Shown: positions 51,323-60,123 of the stretch, piece by piece | How the letters are laid out: each line of letters opens with the position of its first letter | How positions within the stretch are numbered: the first letter of the stretch is position 1 | Origin: Falsigemmobacter faecalis | GTDB taxonomy: Bacteria; Pseudomonadota; Alphaproteobacteria; Rhodobacterales; Rhodobacteraceae | Length of the DNA: 64,000 nucleotides | Assembly (NCBI RefSeq): GCF_003863335.1 | Contig: NZ_RRAZ01000013.1 | Coordinates: forward strand, 1-64,000 | Direction: 5' to 3' | Notes under the pieces: model-generated | Told to the model about the DNA's origin: nothing | What the model saw: only the letters and a program-made list of their open reading frames with translations | Database searches by the model: none | Translations under genes and position numbers: made by a program

Positions 51323-53482
51323 TCAGAGGTTTCTGCGCACCAATGCCGAGAGGCTGCGGGGCAGGGCATTAGGTGACGAAATCTGTTCAGAGTCATCAAA
51401 CATTCCAGCCGGATAGGGCTGTTTTGAAATGATGACACCGTAGACTTCGACGCCAAGCCTTGTGAGTTTGGCTTTTTCTTTAGCGGCAGCCTGGGCGTTA
51501 TCAGGCATTCCGTCAGTCAGAACGATAAGGATTTTCCTTTGTTTTTCTGAGTGTAGGAAGTTGAACCATGCAGATACATACGCATCTGCAAGGGGTGTAC
51601 CGCCCGTAGCAGTCGGCCACTTTGCATAGCAGGAAGTAACCGGCTGCCCAAAAGCCTTAATGAAGGGAGCGTGGACCATTCTTCCTGCCCAGGCACTCCC
51701 AGGAAAATGGCTTATGGCCGTCTCAACATCCTGAAAATGTTCGAGAGCCGAGGCGATACCCAAAGCGGATACAATCTCAGCATCCAGAACAGCCCCGGAT
51801 GTTGATCCCGAAGTGTCGATCAGGATCTGCACAGCAACAGACTGATCTTCTTCGATGTGGATTTTCCTGAACAAAGCCGGATCTCGATCAGTGATAGCCC
51901 GAGTTATGCGGCTTTGGTTGATCCGATTTCCTGACTTTGAATTGGCAGAATACTCCATGTCGCCACAGAGCATCGGTGACAGTGCTGCGACCAGGCTTTG
52001 TGTCATCGCTTTAGCTCTGCGTGCATGGAGAAGCACAGCATCCCGCAGCATTGGATTGGCAGGAGCCTTATCAGTCGCGCCAATATGAGGCAGAGCTATG
52101 ACAGCGCTGTCTTTGCTCGCACCCTTATCAGCTAGTGCCCTGAAAATGTCCCCTATCTCCTGCGTGGCACCGGTTTCTTCCAGAGGCTGTGAACTGCCAC
52201 CGGTTTGGCCGCTACCTTGCTGGCCTTGAGAGCCTTGGGAGCCGTCCTGCTGGCCTTTAGAGCCTTGGGAGCCGTCCTGCTGGCCTTGAGAGCCTTGGGA
52301 GCCGTCCTGCTGGCCCTGAGAGCCTTGGGAGCCGCCCTGCTGGCCTTGAGAGCCTTGGGAGCCGTCCTGCTGGCCTTGAGAGCCTTGGGAGCCGTCCTGC
52401 TGGCCCTGAGAGCCTTGGGAGCCGCCCTGCTGGCCTTGAGAGCCTTGGGAGCCGTCCTGCTGGCCTTGAGAGCCTTGGGAGCCGTCCTGCTGGCCCTGAG
52501 AGCCTTGGGAGCCGCCCTGCTGGCCTTGAGAGCCTTGGGAGCCGTCCTGCTGGCCTTGAGAGCCTTGGGAGCCGTCCTGCTGGCCCTGAGAGCCTTGGGA
52601 GCCGCCCTGCTGGCCTTGAGAGCCTTGGGAGCCGTCCTGCTGGCCTTGAGAGCCTTGGGAGCCGTCCTGCTGGCCCTGAGAGCCTTGGGAGCCGCCCTGC
52701 TGGCCTTGAGAGCCTTGGGAGCCGTCCTGCTGGCCCTGAGAGCCTTGGGAGCCGCCCTGCTGGCCTTGAGAACCTTGCGGGTCAGGAGACTTCTGCGACT
52801 GCTTTGACGGCATATTGTCGTTAAAGAGCGCGAGAAGCTTGTCGGCGTACATTTGCACCGTACTGTAATCAGTCTTGCTGGGCCCAGGCTTGGACACTGC
52901 AACACCAATTTTACGAGCATCTGCCAGAACTTCTGGGGGCAGCACGTTGAGCACGGCTGCTTCATAAAGATCTGCGTCGCCAGAGATTGCCACCTGTCCG
53001 AGGCATTCAGCACGGAAGATGTAAAGGCACCAGTTCAGCACGAGATCCCAATAGTTGGTGATTTCATCCGGCAAGGGCCGGTTGTCGTCGGGATCTGCAA
53101 GCATCACTTCCACGGCTGCGTTCAGATAAGCTGCCGCACCGGGGTAAGAGCGCAACAAGTTGGCTTCGATGCGAATGTCTTCGAGAATATTCGCGATCGA
53201 CTTCCATTCGACCATCAGGGGTGAGCGGCGCATTGCTGTGATCTTAGCGCCGAGGGCTTGGAAGTCTGTTTGACGGACATGACCGCCGGCCTCATGTGCG
53301 ATCAGACCATAGAGGGCAGTCCGAAGCCGTGGGTCAGTCAAGTCCCAGTGGGGCAGGGTGATCGTGGTGCCGTTAGTGCAGGGATGGCCGCCAAAAACGA
53401 CGTTCACTCCCCATTTGCGGCCGAGGACCGCCGAGAGCTTGGTAGACACCATTGCATAGTCGATTTGAGCCTTGTTCATCAT
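51323..53482 (-). CDS. CobT-like VWA-domain protein with Gly/Ser/Gln repeat
   Basis: 719 aa. The N-terminal ~210 residues include an [13 protein letters not shown] metalloprotease-like segment; then a low-complexity region of 10-residue GSQGSQGQQ(D/G) repeats (about 240-420); then a von Willebrand A domain with MIDAS DTSGS (about residue 555) and LTDGMPDNA. This is the architecture of CobT/NorD-type partners of MoxR/CobS AAA+ ATPases, and a CobS-like gene lies two genes upstream. A similar trio (CobS-like, DUF3150, VWA) is carried by SXT/IncA/C elements; its function is unknown. Confidence 0.85.
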   Translation of the reverse strand: MMNKAQIDYAMVSTKLSAVLGRKWGVNVVFGGHPCTNGTTITLPHWDLTDPRLRTALYGLIAHEAGGHVRQTDFQALGAKITAMRRSPLMVEWKSIANILEDIRIEANLLRSYPGAAAYLNAAVEVMLADPDDNRPLPDEITNYWDLVLNWCLYIFRAECLGQVAISGDADLYEAAVLNVLPPEVLADARKIGVAVSKPGPSKTDYSTVQMYADKLLALFNDNMPSKQSQKSPDPQGSQGQQGGSQGSQGQQDGSQGSQGQQGGSQGSQGQQDGSQGSQGQQDGSQGSQGQQGGSQGSQGQQDGSQGSQGQQDGSQGSQGQQGGSQGSQGQQDGSQGSQGQQDGSQGSQGQQGGSQGSQGQQDGSQGSQGQQDGSQGSQGQQGGSQGSQGQQDGSQGSQGQQDGSQGSKGQQDGSQGSQGQQGSGQTGGSSQPLEETGATQEIGDIFRALADKGASKDSAVIALPHIGATDKAPANPMLRDAVLLHARRAKAMTQSLVAALSPMLCGDMEYSANSKSGNRINQSRITRAITDRDPALFRKIHIEEDQSVAVQILIDTSGSTSGAVLDAEIVSALGIASALEHFQDVETAISHFPGSAWAGRMVHAPFIKAFGQPVTSCYAKWPTATGGTPLADAYVSAWFNFLHSEKQRKILIVLTDGMPDNAQAAAKEKAKLTRLGVEVYGVIISKQPYPAGMFDDSEQISSPNALPRSLSALVRRNL
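52221..52760. repeat. 30-bp tandem repeat array, 18 units, with 90-bp higher order
   Basis: Eighteen units in exact 30-bp register, nearly identical in DNA, encoding the repeat of the VWA protein. Most of the array alternates GTC, GTC, GCC at one codon, giving a 90-bp super-unit repeated about five times, so the block grew by recent unequal duplication of three units. Prone to length change. Confidence 0.95.
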
Positions 53483-53493
53483 GGGAGCACTCC

Positions 53494-53531
53494 AAAAAAA
53501 AGGATTTCTCCCCCCAGCGGGAAGAGAAACC
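53494..53531 (-). promoter_or_regulatory. leader cassette 5: hairpin/U-tract/SD before the VWA gene
   Basis: Minus strand: CAACCCTGCGGG, stem 53524-53531 with 53502-53510 (one bulge), TTTTTTTT, then GGAG and the start codon at 53482. Another terminator-like hairpin (stem ACAGCCCC/GGGGCTGT, about 53552-53575) lies just upstream, directly after the DUF3150 stop. Confidence 0.7.
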
Positions 53532-53582
53532 CGCAGGGTTGATGGAAGGGAAACAGCCCCGGTTAGGGGGCTGTCTCAGGTG

Positions 53583-54683
53583 TCAGAAGTCAAAGGTATC
53601 GGCAAATTTCACCGGCTGATCATGGTCAGGCATTGGGAAAGACACGACGTTGGCCGGAGCTTCCTCATCCGAAGCAGCAACTGCTTCAGCTTCATGAGCA
53701 AAGGCCTCTTCCTTATCTTCCGCAAAAACGGGTGCATCAGGCGAGGCAGGTGCCTCTCCAGCAACAAACCCTGACATGGGGAAACCAAGATCGTCTTTGA
53801 TGGTGTCTGGCGATGGCGCTGAACCAGCGATAGCCAAAGTGGCCGGTGCGCGGTTCGCACATTCCTCAACAAACTGCTTCATCGCATCGAGCGAAGTGAA
53901 GCGGCTGATGATAGCCCAGAGCTTTTCAAACTCTGCGCCATGGATCTTGCCAGACCCCGCAACGCTTGCTTCGAGGTCGTCAGCCAGCACTTTCATGCCA
54001 CCCGAACGATCACAGAAGGAAAAACGCCGCAGCTTCTGAGCAGCTTCTACGATGGATTGGCGCACTTCGACCCTGAACCAGTCAGAGGCCGAATTGCCTG
54101 TTTTGCTTGCGAGTTGCGGTTTCACACCGTTCACAATGCTCAACAGTACACTGTCGAGAAGTTCACTTCCGACAGATGCCAGTGAGTTCGTTTTATCTCG
54201 TGGAGAAGCCGAAACTTCAAAGATCGAGAAGCTTGCACTGAATCGGGATTTGACCTTCGATCTGGGCAGCATGGCGCGGCGCAGAGGTTCGGCAAATTCC
54301 GGGTTTTTGACGATCCAATCAGCAATTGCATCGTCATAAGCTTGAATGAAGTTATCAACCTCATCGTTGAACTTGGCGCAGATGGCCTGGAGCTCAACGC
54401 CGATCACTTCCACACAATCCAATGGGATCGCATAGCCTCCAAGCAGGCGCGTGCCATAGCGATTGCAGACACGCTCAGCCTGGTTGCGGATCGTTTTGAA
54501 CGGTTGAAGACGTTCCTTCTCGATGAGGTGCTTGATGCCATAGCTCGCAACGCGAGAGGGTGGCAGGTCTTGCACGTCAACATTGATGAAATCGCTTGGT
54601 TCGAGCTTTTTGGACCCGGACCACACCGAAAAATCGAGCATAACCATGGCTACATCTTTGAGCACAGTCGTTTGGACAGTCAT
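53583..54683 (-). CDS. DUF3150-domain protein
   Basis: 366 aa. Starts TTVLKDVAMVMLDFSVWSGSKKLEPSDF and continues with GIKHLIEKERLQPFKTIRNQAERVCNRYGTRLLGGYAIPLD, matching DUF3150, then helical sequence and an acidic disordered tail. Between the CobS-like ATPase and the VWA protein, as on SXT/IncA/C elements. Possibly the substrate or adaptor of that AAA+/VWA pair. No enzymatic motif seen. Confidence 0.82.
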   Translation of the reverse strand: MTVQTTVLKDVAMVMLDFSVWSGSKKLEPSDFINVDVQDLPPSRVASYGIKHLIEKERLQPFKTIRNQAERVCNRYGTRLLGGYAIPLDCVEVIGVELQAICAKFNDEVDNFIQAYDDAIADWIVKNPEFAEPLRRAMLPRSKVKSRFSASFSIFEVSASPRDKTNSLASVGSELLDSVLLSIVNGVKPQLASKTGNSASDWFRVEVRQSIVEAAQKLRRFSFCDRSGGMKVLADDLEASVAGSGKIHGAEFEKLWAIISRFTSLDAMKQFVEECANRAPATLAIAGSAPSPDTIKDDLGFPMSGFVAGEAPASPDAPVFAEDKEEAFAHEAEAVAASDEEAPANVVSFPMPDHDQPVKFADTFDF

Positions 54684-54693
54684 CTTTTTTCTC

Positions 54694-54735
54694 CAAAAAA
54701 AGGGAGACCGCCCCCGATGGGAGTACGTGTCTCCC
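54694..54735 (-). promoter_or_regulatory. leader cassette 4: hairpin/U-tract/SD before the DUF3150 gene
   Basis: Minus strand CAACCCTGATGGGGAGAC, 7-bp perfect stem (54729-54735 with 54702-54708), TTTTTTT, immediately GGAG, then ATG at 54683. Confidence 0.78.
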
Positions 54736-54754
54736 CATCAGGGTTGAAACTGGC

Positions 54755-55753
54755 TTAGAAGCCGATGTTCAGCTTGAGAATGTTGGTAGCGACTTCGCGC
54801 TCTTCAGGCGAAAGCCGGCTGAGATACGCCAGATTAAGGGCGTTCATCACCGTTTCCTCGCAAGGCGTCCCGTGATCGATTTTCCGGTGCAGGCCGAAAG
54901 AAAGGCCGTAGCGGAAGAACCGCGTCAGAGCGCGCGTTGAGAGGGGCGAATTGAGGGCTTCAGCCACGTCGTGGCATTTGGCTCTCGTTTCAGCAGCAAA
55001 GGCACACATGCGCGAGACGAACTCGGCAGATGCTGCCTGAAAATCAGGGAATTGGAGAAGCATCAGATCCGTTTCGGTCTGATGATCCATGTAGCTCACT
55101 TCCAACATCGCAAAGCGATCGAGGAAGGCAGGATCGAGCTTCCGAACGGAGCCGGTATAGGCGCCGGTCAGATCCCCGCTGCCCGCAGAGTTTGCGGTGC
55201 AGATAAGCCTGAAGTTTTTATGAGGGGTGATGACCTCACCCGTTTCTTTGATGAGTAGCTTGCCACCATCGAGAATGTCATTGAGCGCGACCAGATTTCC
55301 TGCGCGGCCGCGGTCGATTTCGTTGATAACAAGGGCATAGCCATTTTTGGCGGCCAAAGCCAAAGGACCGTACTCAAACTCAGTGTTGCCGAAGGAGATG
55401 CCGACGCGGCCGATCAGATCAGCAGTGTCAGAAGTCTCGTTCCACGAGAGCATGAGGGTAGGCCAATGCAGACGGCCGAGGACTTCGCGGATGAGCGAGG
55501 TTTTTCCGCAGCCATGCGGACCATAGAACATCAGGCCGTCGCCATGGTTCTCCGCAAACAGGAAAGCGAGGATGCTCCTCACCATGTCTACGTCAAAGTG
55601 GTAGTTCGGAGTGATCTTCTGAACGAGAAGGTCGTTTTCAAAGACCGGGACCGATTTACCGATGGCCGAAGGGAGCTTGAACAGCTGCCCGATGTCAGTG
55701 GTTTGAAAGTTCCAGTTGATTGCCGACGACAGGTTGTTGGCGTGCAGGGACAT
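54755..55753 (-). CDS. CobS/MoxR-type AAA+ ATPase
   Basis: 332 aa from ATG 55753, preferred because GGAGAAAGC stands in front of it as in the sister leaders; an ATG at 55765 lies inside that SD. Walker A GPHGCGKT (78-85), Walker B ALVINEIDRG, sensor-like FRLICTANS and arginine-finger region LDPAFLDRFAMLEV. Family of CobS/MoxR ATPases that act with VWA partners. Probably forms a remodelling machine with the VWA protein encoded in the same operon. Confidence 0.9.
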   Translation of the reverse strand: MSLHANNLSSAINWNFQTTDIGQLFKLPSAIGKSVPVFENDLLVQKITPNYHFDVDMVRSILAFLFAENHGDGLMFYGPHGCGKTSLIREVLGRLHWPTLMLSWNETSDTADLIGRVGISFGNTEFEYGPLALAAKNGYALVINEIDRGRAGNLVALNDILDGGKLLIKETGEVITPHKNFRLICTANSAGSGDLTGAYTGSVRKLDPAFLDRFAMLEVSYMDHQTETDLMLLQFPDFQAASAEFVSRMCAFAAETRAKCHDVAEALNSPLSTRALTRFFRYGLSFGLHRKIDHGTPCEETVMNALNLAYLSRLSPEEREVATNILKLNIGF

Positions 55754-55763
55754 AGCTTTCTCC

Positions 55764-55806
55764 ATAAAAAAAGGGAGAAAGCCCCTGATATGGGAAGCTT
55801 TCTCCC
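55764..55806 (-). promoter_or_regulatory. leader cassette 3: hairpin/U-tract/SD before the CobS-like gene
   Basis: Minus strand CAAACCCTGATGGGGAG leading into a perfect 10-bp stem (55797-55806 with 55773-55782), TTTTTTT, AT, then GGAGAAAGCT and ATG 55753. The SD stretch GGAGAAAGC repeats the 5' arm of the stem, so the 3' arm could pair with either: two exclusive structures. Confidence 0.8.
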
Positions 55807-55831
55807 CATCAGGGTTTGTTTGCGCGTCTGG

Positions 55832-56788
55832 TCAGAGCGCGGTGAACTGGTGACTTTTGGTGCCTGCCTTGCGGTAGGGACCAACGGTTGTTTCGTCAGT
55901 GGGGTCTAGGCCATGTGCTTTGACAAGCTCGGCCCAATCGACACTGCCTTTGCGGTCAACCCGCGTGGCGCGAAGCCCGGCGAATTCACCAAATTTGTTC
56001 TGACCCAGAACGTCGATAACGGGATCGGCTGCTGATTTGATGGCAGCTTCAACCTCATCGAGCATTGCCTTCAGCTCGGCCTTGCGGCTGAGCAGGGGCA
56101 AGATCGCCTGCGATGCAGTGGCCCAGCGGTGCGCATCTTCTTGCGTCTGCGGGGCGAAAACATCGCGATCTGGATCTTTGGCAGGCTCTATCACGTCCCG
56201 GACTTTCCGTAGGAACTCTTGCGAGCGGGCTACGATTTCCTGTTGGACGGCGGCGTCTGCGGTGACGATGAGAAGGATTGTCTCAACGACACGCATGCCT
56301 ACATCGCTTTCTTCCAACCGGCCGAAAACGAGAAAGCCTTCGTGTGATCCCGTGACAAGCAGCTGCTGCTGCACTTGATAGAAATACCGTTGAGCGGGCT
56401 CAGAGTTGAGCCTGTGCTTACGGACCTCTTCAAAATTGCCGGGAGACGGGATTTTGAACTCCCATGGCTTCCTGTGGCGGTCGATGCCGTCAAGGGAAGC
56501 GCGCAAGAACGAAAGGGTGTCGTGCTCGACACAGGCAGGGCAGATGCCGATCTGGCGCTCTTCGACAACGTGCTCGCGCAGCAGGTGCTCAAAGTCCTTA
56601 CCGCGACGAACATACGGATTACCCATAACGTCGTCTTCTGCCTGAAGTCCGGTCTTTTCAGCCCAGAGCTTCCATTCAGTCTTATAGGGGTTTTTACCGA
56701 AGAGGGCGGATACGTCGGATGCCGTAATCCCGCCTCTGCGCCATTCGAGCCATTCCGGCGTCGATTGGGTCAGTCGGATGAACTTCAT
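55832..56788 (-). CDS. YqaJ/lambda-type exonuclease
   Basis: 318 aa. RRGGITASDVSALFGKNPYKTEWKLW and GKDFEHLLREHV, then SLDGIDRHRKPWEFKIPSP with the D...ExK catalytic set of the YqaJ/lambda exonuclease fold, and YFYQVQQQLLVTG. With the Bet-like protein it forms a two-component phage-type recombination system, as in SXT/IncA/C. Confidence 0.9.
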   Translation of the reverse strand: MKFIRLTQSTPEWLEWRRGGITASDVSALFGKNPYKTEWKLWAEKTGLQAEDDVMGNPYVRRGKDFEHLLREHVVEERQIGICPACVEHDTLSFLRASLDGIDRHRKPWEFKIPSPGNFEEVRKHRLNSEPAQRYFYQVQQQLLVTGSHEGFLVFGRLEESDVGMRVVETILLIVTADAAVQQEIVARSQEFLRKVRDVIEPAKDPDRDVFAPQTQEDAHRWATASQAILPLLSRKAELKAMLDEVEAAIKSAADPVIDVLGQNKFGEFAGLRATRVDRKGSVDWAELVKAHGLDPTDETTVGPYRKAGTKSHQFTAL

Positions 56789-56798
56789 GTGGAGGCTC

Positions 56799-56838
56799 CA
56801 AAAAATAAGGGGCCACCGCCATGAGGGGGTAGCCCCTC
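56799..56838 (-). promoter_or_regulatory. leader cassette 2: hairpin/U-tract/SD before the exonuclease gene
   Basis: Minus strand CAACCCCTGAGGGGC, 9-bp stem (56830-56838 with 56811-56819, one G-U), TTATTTTTT, GGAG, seven bases, ATG 56788. Confidence 0.75.
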
Positions 56839-56849
56839 AGGGGTTGAAG

Positions 56850-57974
56850 TCATGCAGCTGCACTTGCGCTCAGGCGTTGAAGAGCCCGGTTAAAGTTCAG
56901 CACGGTGTTGGCGCCATCGGCAGCAGCTTTGGAAAGCTTGCCTGAGGCGGCCTGATTATTGACCTCTTTAGAGGCCATATCACAGGCTTCGGGTCCGCGG
57001 CGGCGGGCCTCGCAAAGGTATGCCCAAAGGGAAGGCCCTCTGGGATCCGCAAAAATGCCCTTGAGACCATTCACCAGCGACACCGAAATGTCGTGAAGTT
57101 CAGGTTCGAGGGTTGAGCGAATGTTATCTATCGCTTCATCAAACGCTCCCAGCGTGACAGCCGCATCGACGGATCGATCCAGCCAGCGCAGTGCGCGGCT
57201 ATGCACCTTGTTGAAACTGGACACCACGTCATCAGTCCCTTGCGGCACCTCGTTGAACTCGGAAGCCGGGATCGCGGTAGGATTAGCCTGAGTAGACGGC
57301 CCTGCAGAAAGCCTTTGAGGCTCCGCTGTAAGGTCGGACACAGTTTCAGGGTTCATAATCTGCCCGTCCATTTCGTCTGCGGAGTAGTCACATTCCGCGA
57401 AGCCGAGGCGGAGGGCAGCTGCCTTTGCACATTTTGAGAGCATGAGGGTAGGGGCCTTAGCCCACAGACCGGTGGGGAATTTATTGACGATCGGGACAGC
57501 CTCATCAAAGAAAAGGGTGTCCGAGAACGCGCAACGTTGCCCATTTACGAAGCGGTAGACGGTGGCCGTAACATACTCGGGGACCGTGAAAGACACGGTT
57601 TGCTCAGTATTTGGGCCATTATCCTGACGTTTGAAGCCAGAGTAGGTGCGTTCAACCATCGGCCCGAAAGTGATGGGGTCGATGCCGGCGAATGCACCCG
57701 TTTTGTGCGCGGTGTAGATCTGGGCCTTCAGGGTGAGCCAGCAGCTCTCCTGATTGATCCAGTGATTATCGACTTTCCGGCGCTGCGACACGATTGCGAT
57801 GTGCCCGCTGAAAACATCCAGCCCGCGGACTTGAGCAAGATCCCAAGCGTTGATGATGGCGTCTTCAGTCTGGGCAGCTGGGAATGTGGTGTTGATGAGG
57901 ACGCCCCATTTCTGAAGGTCCAGGCCACGTTTGCCAGCGCGCTCGGTCGGGTAGGGGATGCGAAGTTCAGACAT
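56850..57974 (-). CDS. bet: Bet/RecT-type single-strand annealing protein
   Basis: 374 aa. The first two thirds match phage recombinase Bet: QTEDAIINAWDLAQVRGLDVFSGHIAIVSQRRKVD, SCWLTLKAQIYTAHKTGAFAGIDPITFGP, FPTGLWAKAPTLMLSKCAKAAALRLGFAECDYSADEMDGQ. An annealing protein working with the YqaJ exonuclease downstream. The C-terminal ~130 residues are extra helical sequence. Confidence 0.9.
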   Translation of the reverse strand: MSELRIPYPTERAGKRGLDLQKWGVLINTTFPAAQTEDAIINAWDLAQVRGLDVFSGHIAIVSQRRKVDNHWINQESCWLTLKAQIYTAHKTGAFAGIDPITFGPMVERTYSGFKRQDNGPNTEQTVSFTVPEYVTATVYRFVNGQRCAFSDTLFFDEAVPIVNKFPTGLWAKAPTLMLSKCAKAAALRLGFAECDYSADEMDGQIMNPETVSDLTAEPQRLSAGPSTQANPTAIPASEFNEVPQGTDDVVSSFNKVHSRALRWLDRSVDAAVTLGAFDEAIDNIRSTLEPELHDISVSLVNGLKGIFADPRGPSLWAYLCEARRRGPEACDMASKEVNNQAASGKLSKAAADGANTVLNFNRALQRLSASAAA

Positions 57975-57984
57975 ATCATTCTCC

Positions 57985-58030
57985 TAAAAAAAATGAGAGT
58001 CCGGCACCCCTTGGGAGTGCTGTGACTCCC
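57985..58030 (-). promoter_or_regulatory. leader cassette 1: hairpin/U-tract/SD before bet
   Basis: Minus strand CAATCCCAAACGGGAGTC, outer 7-bp stem (58024-58030 with 57995-58001, one G-U) enclosing a second hairpin, then ATTTTTTTT, AGGAG and ATG 57974. A weaker relative without a U-tract (CAACCCATGGGGGC, about 58325-58360) precedes the nrdH-like gene. Confidence 0.7.
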
Positions 58031-58071
58031 GTTTGGGATTGAGCAGGATCAGACCTGCTGTCGGTCAGTTG

Positions 58072-58299
58072 TCAGGGAAGGTTGGCAATCAGATCGGGCC
58101 GGAAACCAGCCCAATGCTTCTCACCTGCGATAACCACAGGCGCCTGGCGATAACCAAGCCGGGTTACGCGATCCATAGCAGCGGGATCTTGAGTAAGATC
58201 CACTACGTCATACGAAAGCTTCCGCGCTTCCAAAGCCCGCGTGGTCGCAGTGCATTGCACGCATCCAGGCTTGGAATAGACAATAATCCCAGCGTCCAT
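58072..58299 (-). CDS. NrdH/glutaredoxin-like protein
   Basis: 75 aa. IIVYSKPGCVQCTATTRALEARKLSYDVVDLT with active site CVQC (C13-C16), then YRQAPVVIAGEKHWAGFRPDLIANL, the NrdH pattern. Cytosolic dithiol reductant, usually for ribonucleotide reductase; here first gene of the recombination operon and probably carried to boost dNTP supply or host fitness. SD AAGGAGAG. Confidence 0.88.
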   Translation of the reverse strand: MDAGIIVYSKPGCVQCTATTRALEARKLSYDVVDLTQDPAAMDRVTRLGYRQAPVVIAGEKHWAGFRPDLIANLP

Positions 58300-59063
58300 G
58301 CTGGCTCTCCTTCAGTTAGGTGGAGGCCAAGCCCCACAAGGGCGTGCCCCCATGGGTTGCGGATTCAGGATTTCAGACACAGTTAGACAGCCCGCATGGA
58401 TTTGGTCCATGCATCACGCGCTGGCGGCCGATGCGGCCGGACGGGCGTGGCTGAGGGCCATATCCCTCAGACTGTGGTGCGGTTCGGGATCTCTCGCTCT
58501 CCCTCAAGGTCATTACAACCACCGCATAGGCTTCATAAGCCAGCCACCTGAATGATCTTCAGATCAGACGAGATGCACCCTTTCGGGCCATTGCGCCGCA
58601 AGTAACTGCCTGCGATCAGTTTTGTCTTTGGCCTCTGCCCCAGACGACGATCTGGACTCTGCGAAGCAGAAAGTGGGTCAATTAAAGCAATACAGGGGTA
58701 GCTTGGCAAGAGTTTAGCGTCACAGACGCATACCATTGAAAATTCACTGCACGATATCGCTCACGTTCGGCACTCGCCTTCGACAGAGTGCCTCCATTGT
58801 TGCAATGAGCGAAAATCTGCCATCTGGCGCTATGCCGCCAGAAACATGATGATGACCGCATTCGGCCCATAGCTGCCCGCCGAAATTTTCCGGCGCCGCG
58901 GCGCGGCATTCCCGAAAGCTGCCGCTCATGTTTGACGCGCCACGTATGTAGCGTGAAGATTGACAATGCAGCTCTCGCTGAGCGGCTGCGGGCAACGTGT
59001 AAATCGAACCGAACATTTCGGTGATCGTCTCGGAACAGCTCTGTTTCGACAGCGAAGTCTAAA
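58300..59063. other. intergenic region without a supported gene
   Basis: Apart from the start region of the minus-strand operon near 58300-58360 I see no convincing gene. Long frames here (for example minus 58682-59089) have Arg/Ser-rich, unpatterned translations and no ribosome site. Confidence 0.5.
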
Positions 59064-59085
59064 CACATATAAATGTGCCTATAAT
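59064..59085 (+). promoter_or_regulatory. probable promoter/operator of the CBASS operon
   Basis: A perfect -10 TATAAT (59080-59085) lies 57 bp before the first ATG; no good -35. The spacer holds the inverted repeat CACAT-4-ATGTG (59064-59077), placed where a repressor or activator would act. Confidence 0.5.
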
Positions 59086-59142
59086 GCAAACATATTGTAT
59101 TTGATGCGCTTTATGTTGACGCACAGGGGTTAACGTAATCTG

Positions 59143-60123
59143 ATGCTCGACAACCTCACCGGTACTGCAGTTCTCATCGGGCGCAGCACCCAAGCATCAC
59201 CAGAGAGCATAGGAAAAGCAGTGCAAGACGAGTTCGGACCGTCCAAGGGGATACAGCGAGCCAGAAGGCTGCCCGATCAGAAGCTGGCGGCTTTGTGGGA
59301 CTCCATCTTGATCGACGCATCCGTCAAGGATCGCCTCGTGTCTCAAGCGATGCTAAATTTTACGCTCCGTCCAGTCATCGATCGCTCGGTCATTCCGCTG
59401 CATGGAGTCATCCTCCTCGTAGGCCCCCCGGGCACTGGCAAGACATCACTCGCTCGTGGCCTCGCGAACCGAACCGCTCAGTCCTTCAAAGGCGATGGGT
59501 TTCGGCTTCTGGAAATAGACCCGCATTCATTGACCAGTTCGGCCATGGGAAAAACACAGAAGGCCGTTTCCGAGCTATTTTCTCAGACGATCGCAGAGGC
59601 GGCAATGAATGGCCCGACCATAGTCCTGCTCGACGAGGTCGAGACATTGGCGGCCGATCGTTCACGCATGAGCCTCGAAGCCAATCCAATTGATATCCAC
59701 CGTGCCACCGATGCGGTTCTGGTCCAGCTTGATGCCATGGCCGAGGCGCATCCCAATCTCCTCTTCATCGCCACCAGCAATTTCCCTGAGGCGGTGGATG
59801 CGGCGTTCACATCTCGCTGCGATCTGATCATGACAATACCCTTGCCGGACAAAAACGCCTGCAGCCTCATCCTTCGCGACTGCCTTGCGGGTCTCGGTAA
59901 GACGTTCGGTCCAATCGCGCGATTGGCCGCTTCAGACGGACTCGACCACGTTGCCTCTGAATGTATCGGTCTCGATGGTCGCGCCATCCGGAAGATGGTT
60001 GCCAACGCGTTGGCCAGTAGCTTGACGACCGCGATGAATCCGGAACAGTTGACATTCACCGATCTGATCAGCGCCGCCAAGGCTGCAAAGCAGAACCGCT
60101 TAACGGCTGGAGGGCGCGCATGA
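59143..60123 (+). CDS. cap6: Cap6, TRIP13/Pch2-like AAA+ ATPase of type III CBASS
   Basis: 326 aa. Walker A GPPGTGKT (94-101), Walker B IVLLDEVETL (D164, E165), sensor FIATSNFPEAVDAAFTSRCDLIM. Matches bacterial TRIP13, which unfolds HORMA proteins and so switches the cyclase off in uninfected cells. First of five tightly packed genes; its stop overlaps the next start (ATGA). Confidence 0.92.
   Translation: MLDNLTGTAVLIGRSTQASPESIGKAVQDEFGPSKGIQRARRLPDQKLAALWDSILIDASVKDRLVSQAMLNFTLRPVIDRSVIPLHGVILLVGPPGTGKTSLARGLANRTAQSFKGDGFRLLEIDPHSLTSSAMGKTQKAVSELFSQTIAEAAMNGPTIVLLDEVETLAADRSRMSLEANPIDIHRATDAVLVQLDAMAEAHPNLLFIATSNFPEAVDAAFTSRCDLIMTIPLPDKNACSLILRDCLAGLGKTFGPIARLAASDGLDHVASECIGLDGRAIRKMVANALASSLTTAMNPEQLTFTDLISAAKAAKQNRLTAGGRA

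Noticed and set aside
52153-53013. Long frames in other phases and on the plus strand across the 30-bp repeats
   Set aside because: The repeat length is a multiple of three, so every phase stays open. Only the VWA frame has flanking domains.
58682-59089. Minus-strand 135-codon frame upstream of CBASS
   Set aside because: Arg/Ser/Cys-rich translation without motifs or a ribosome site, overlapping the likely CBASS promoter.
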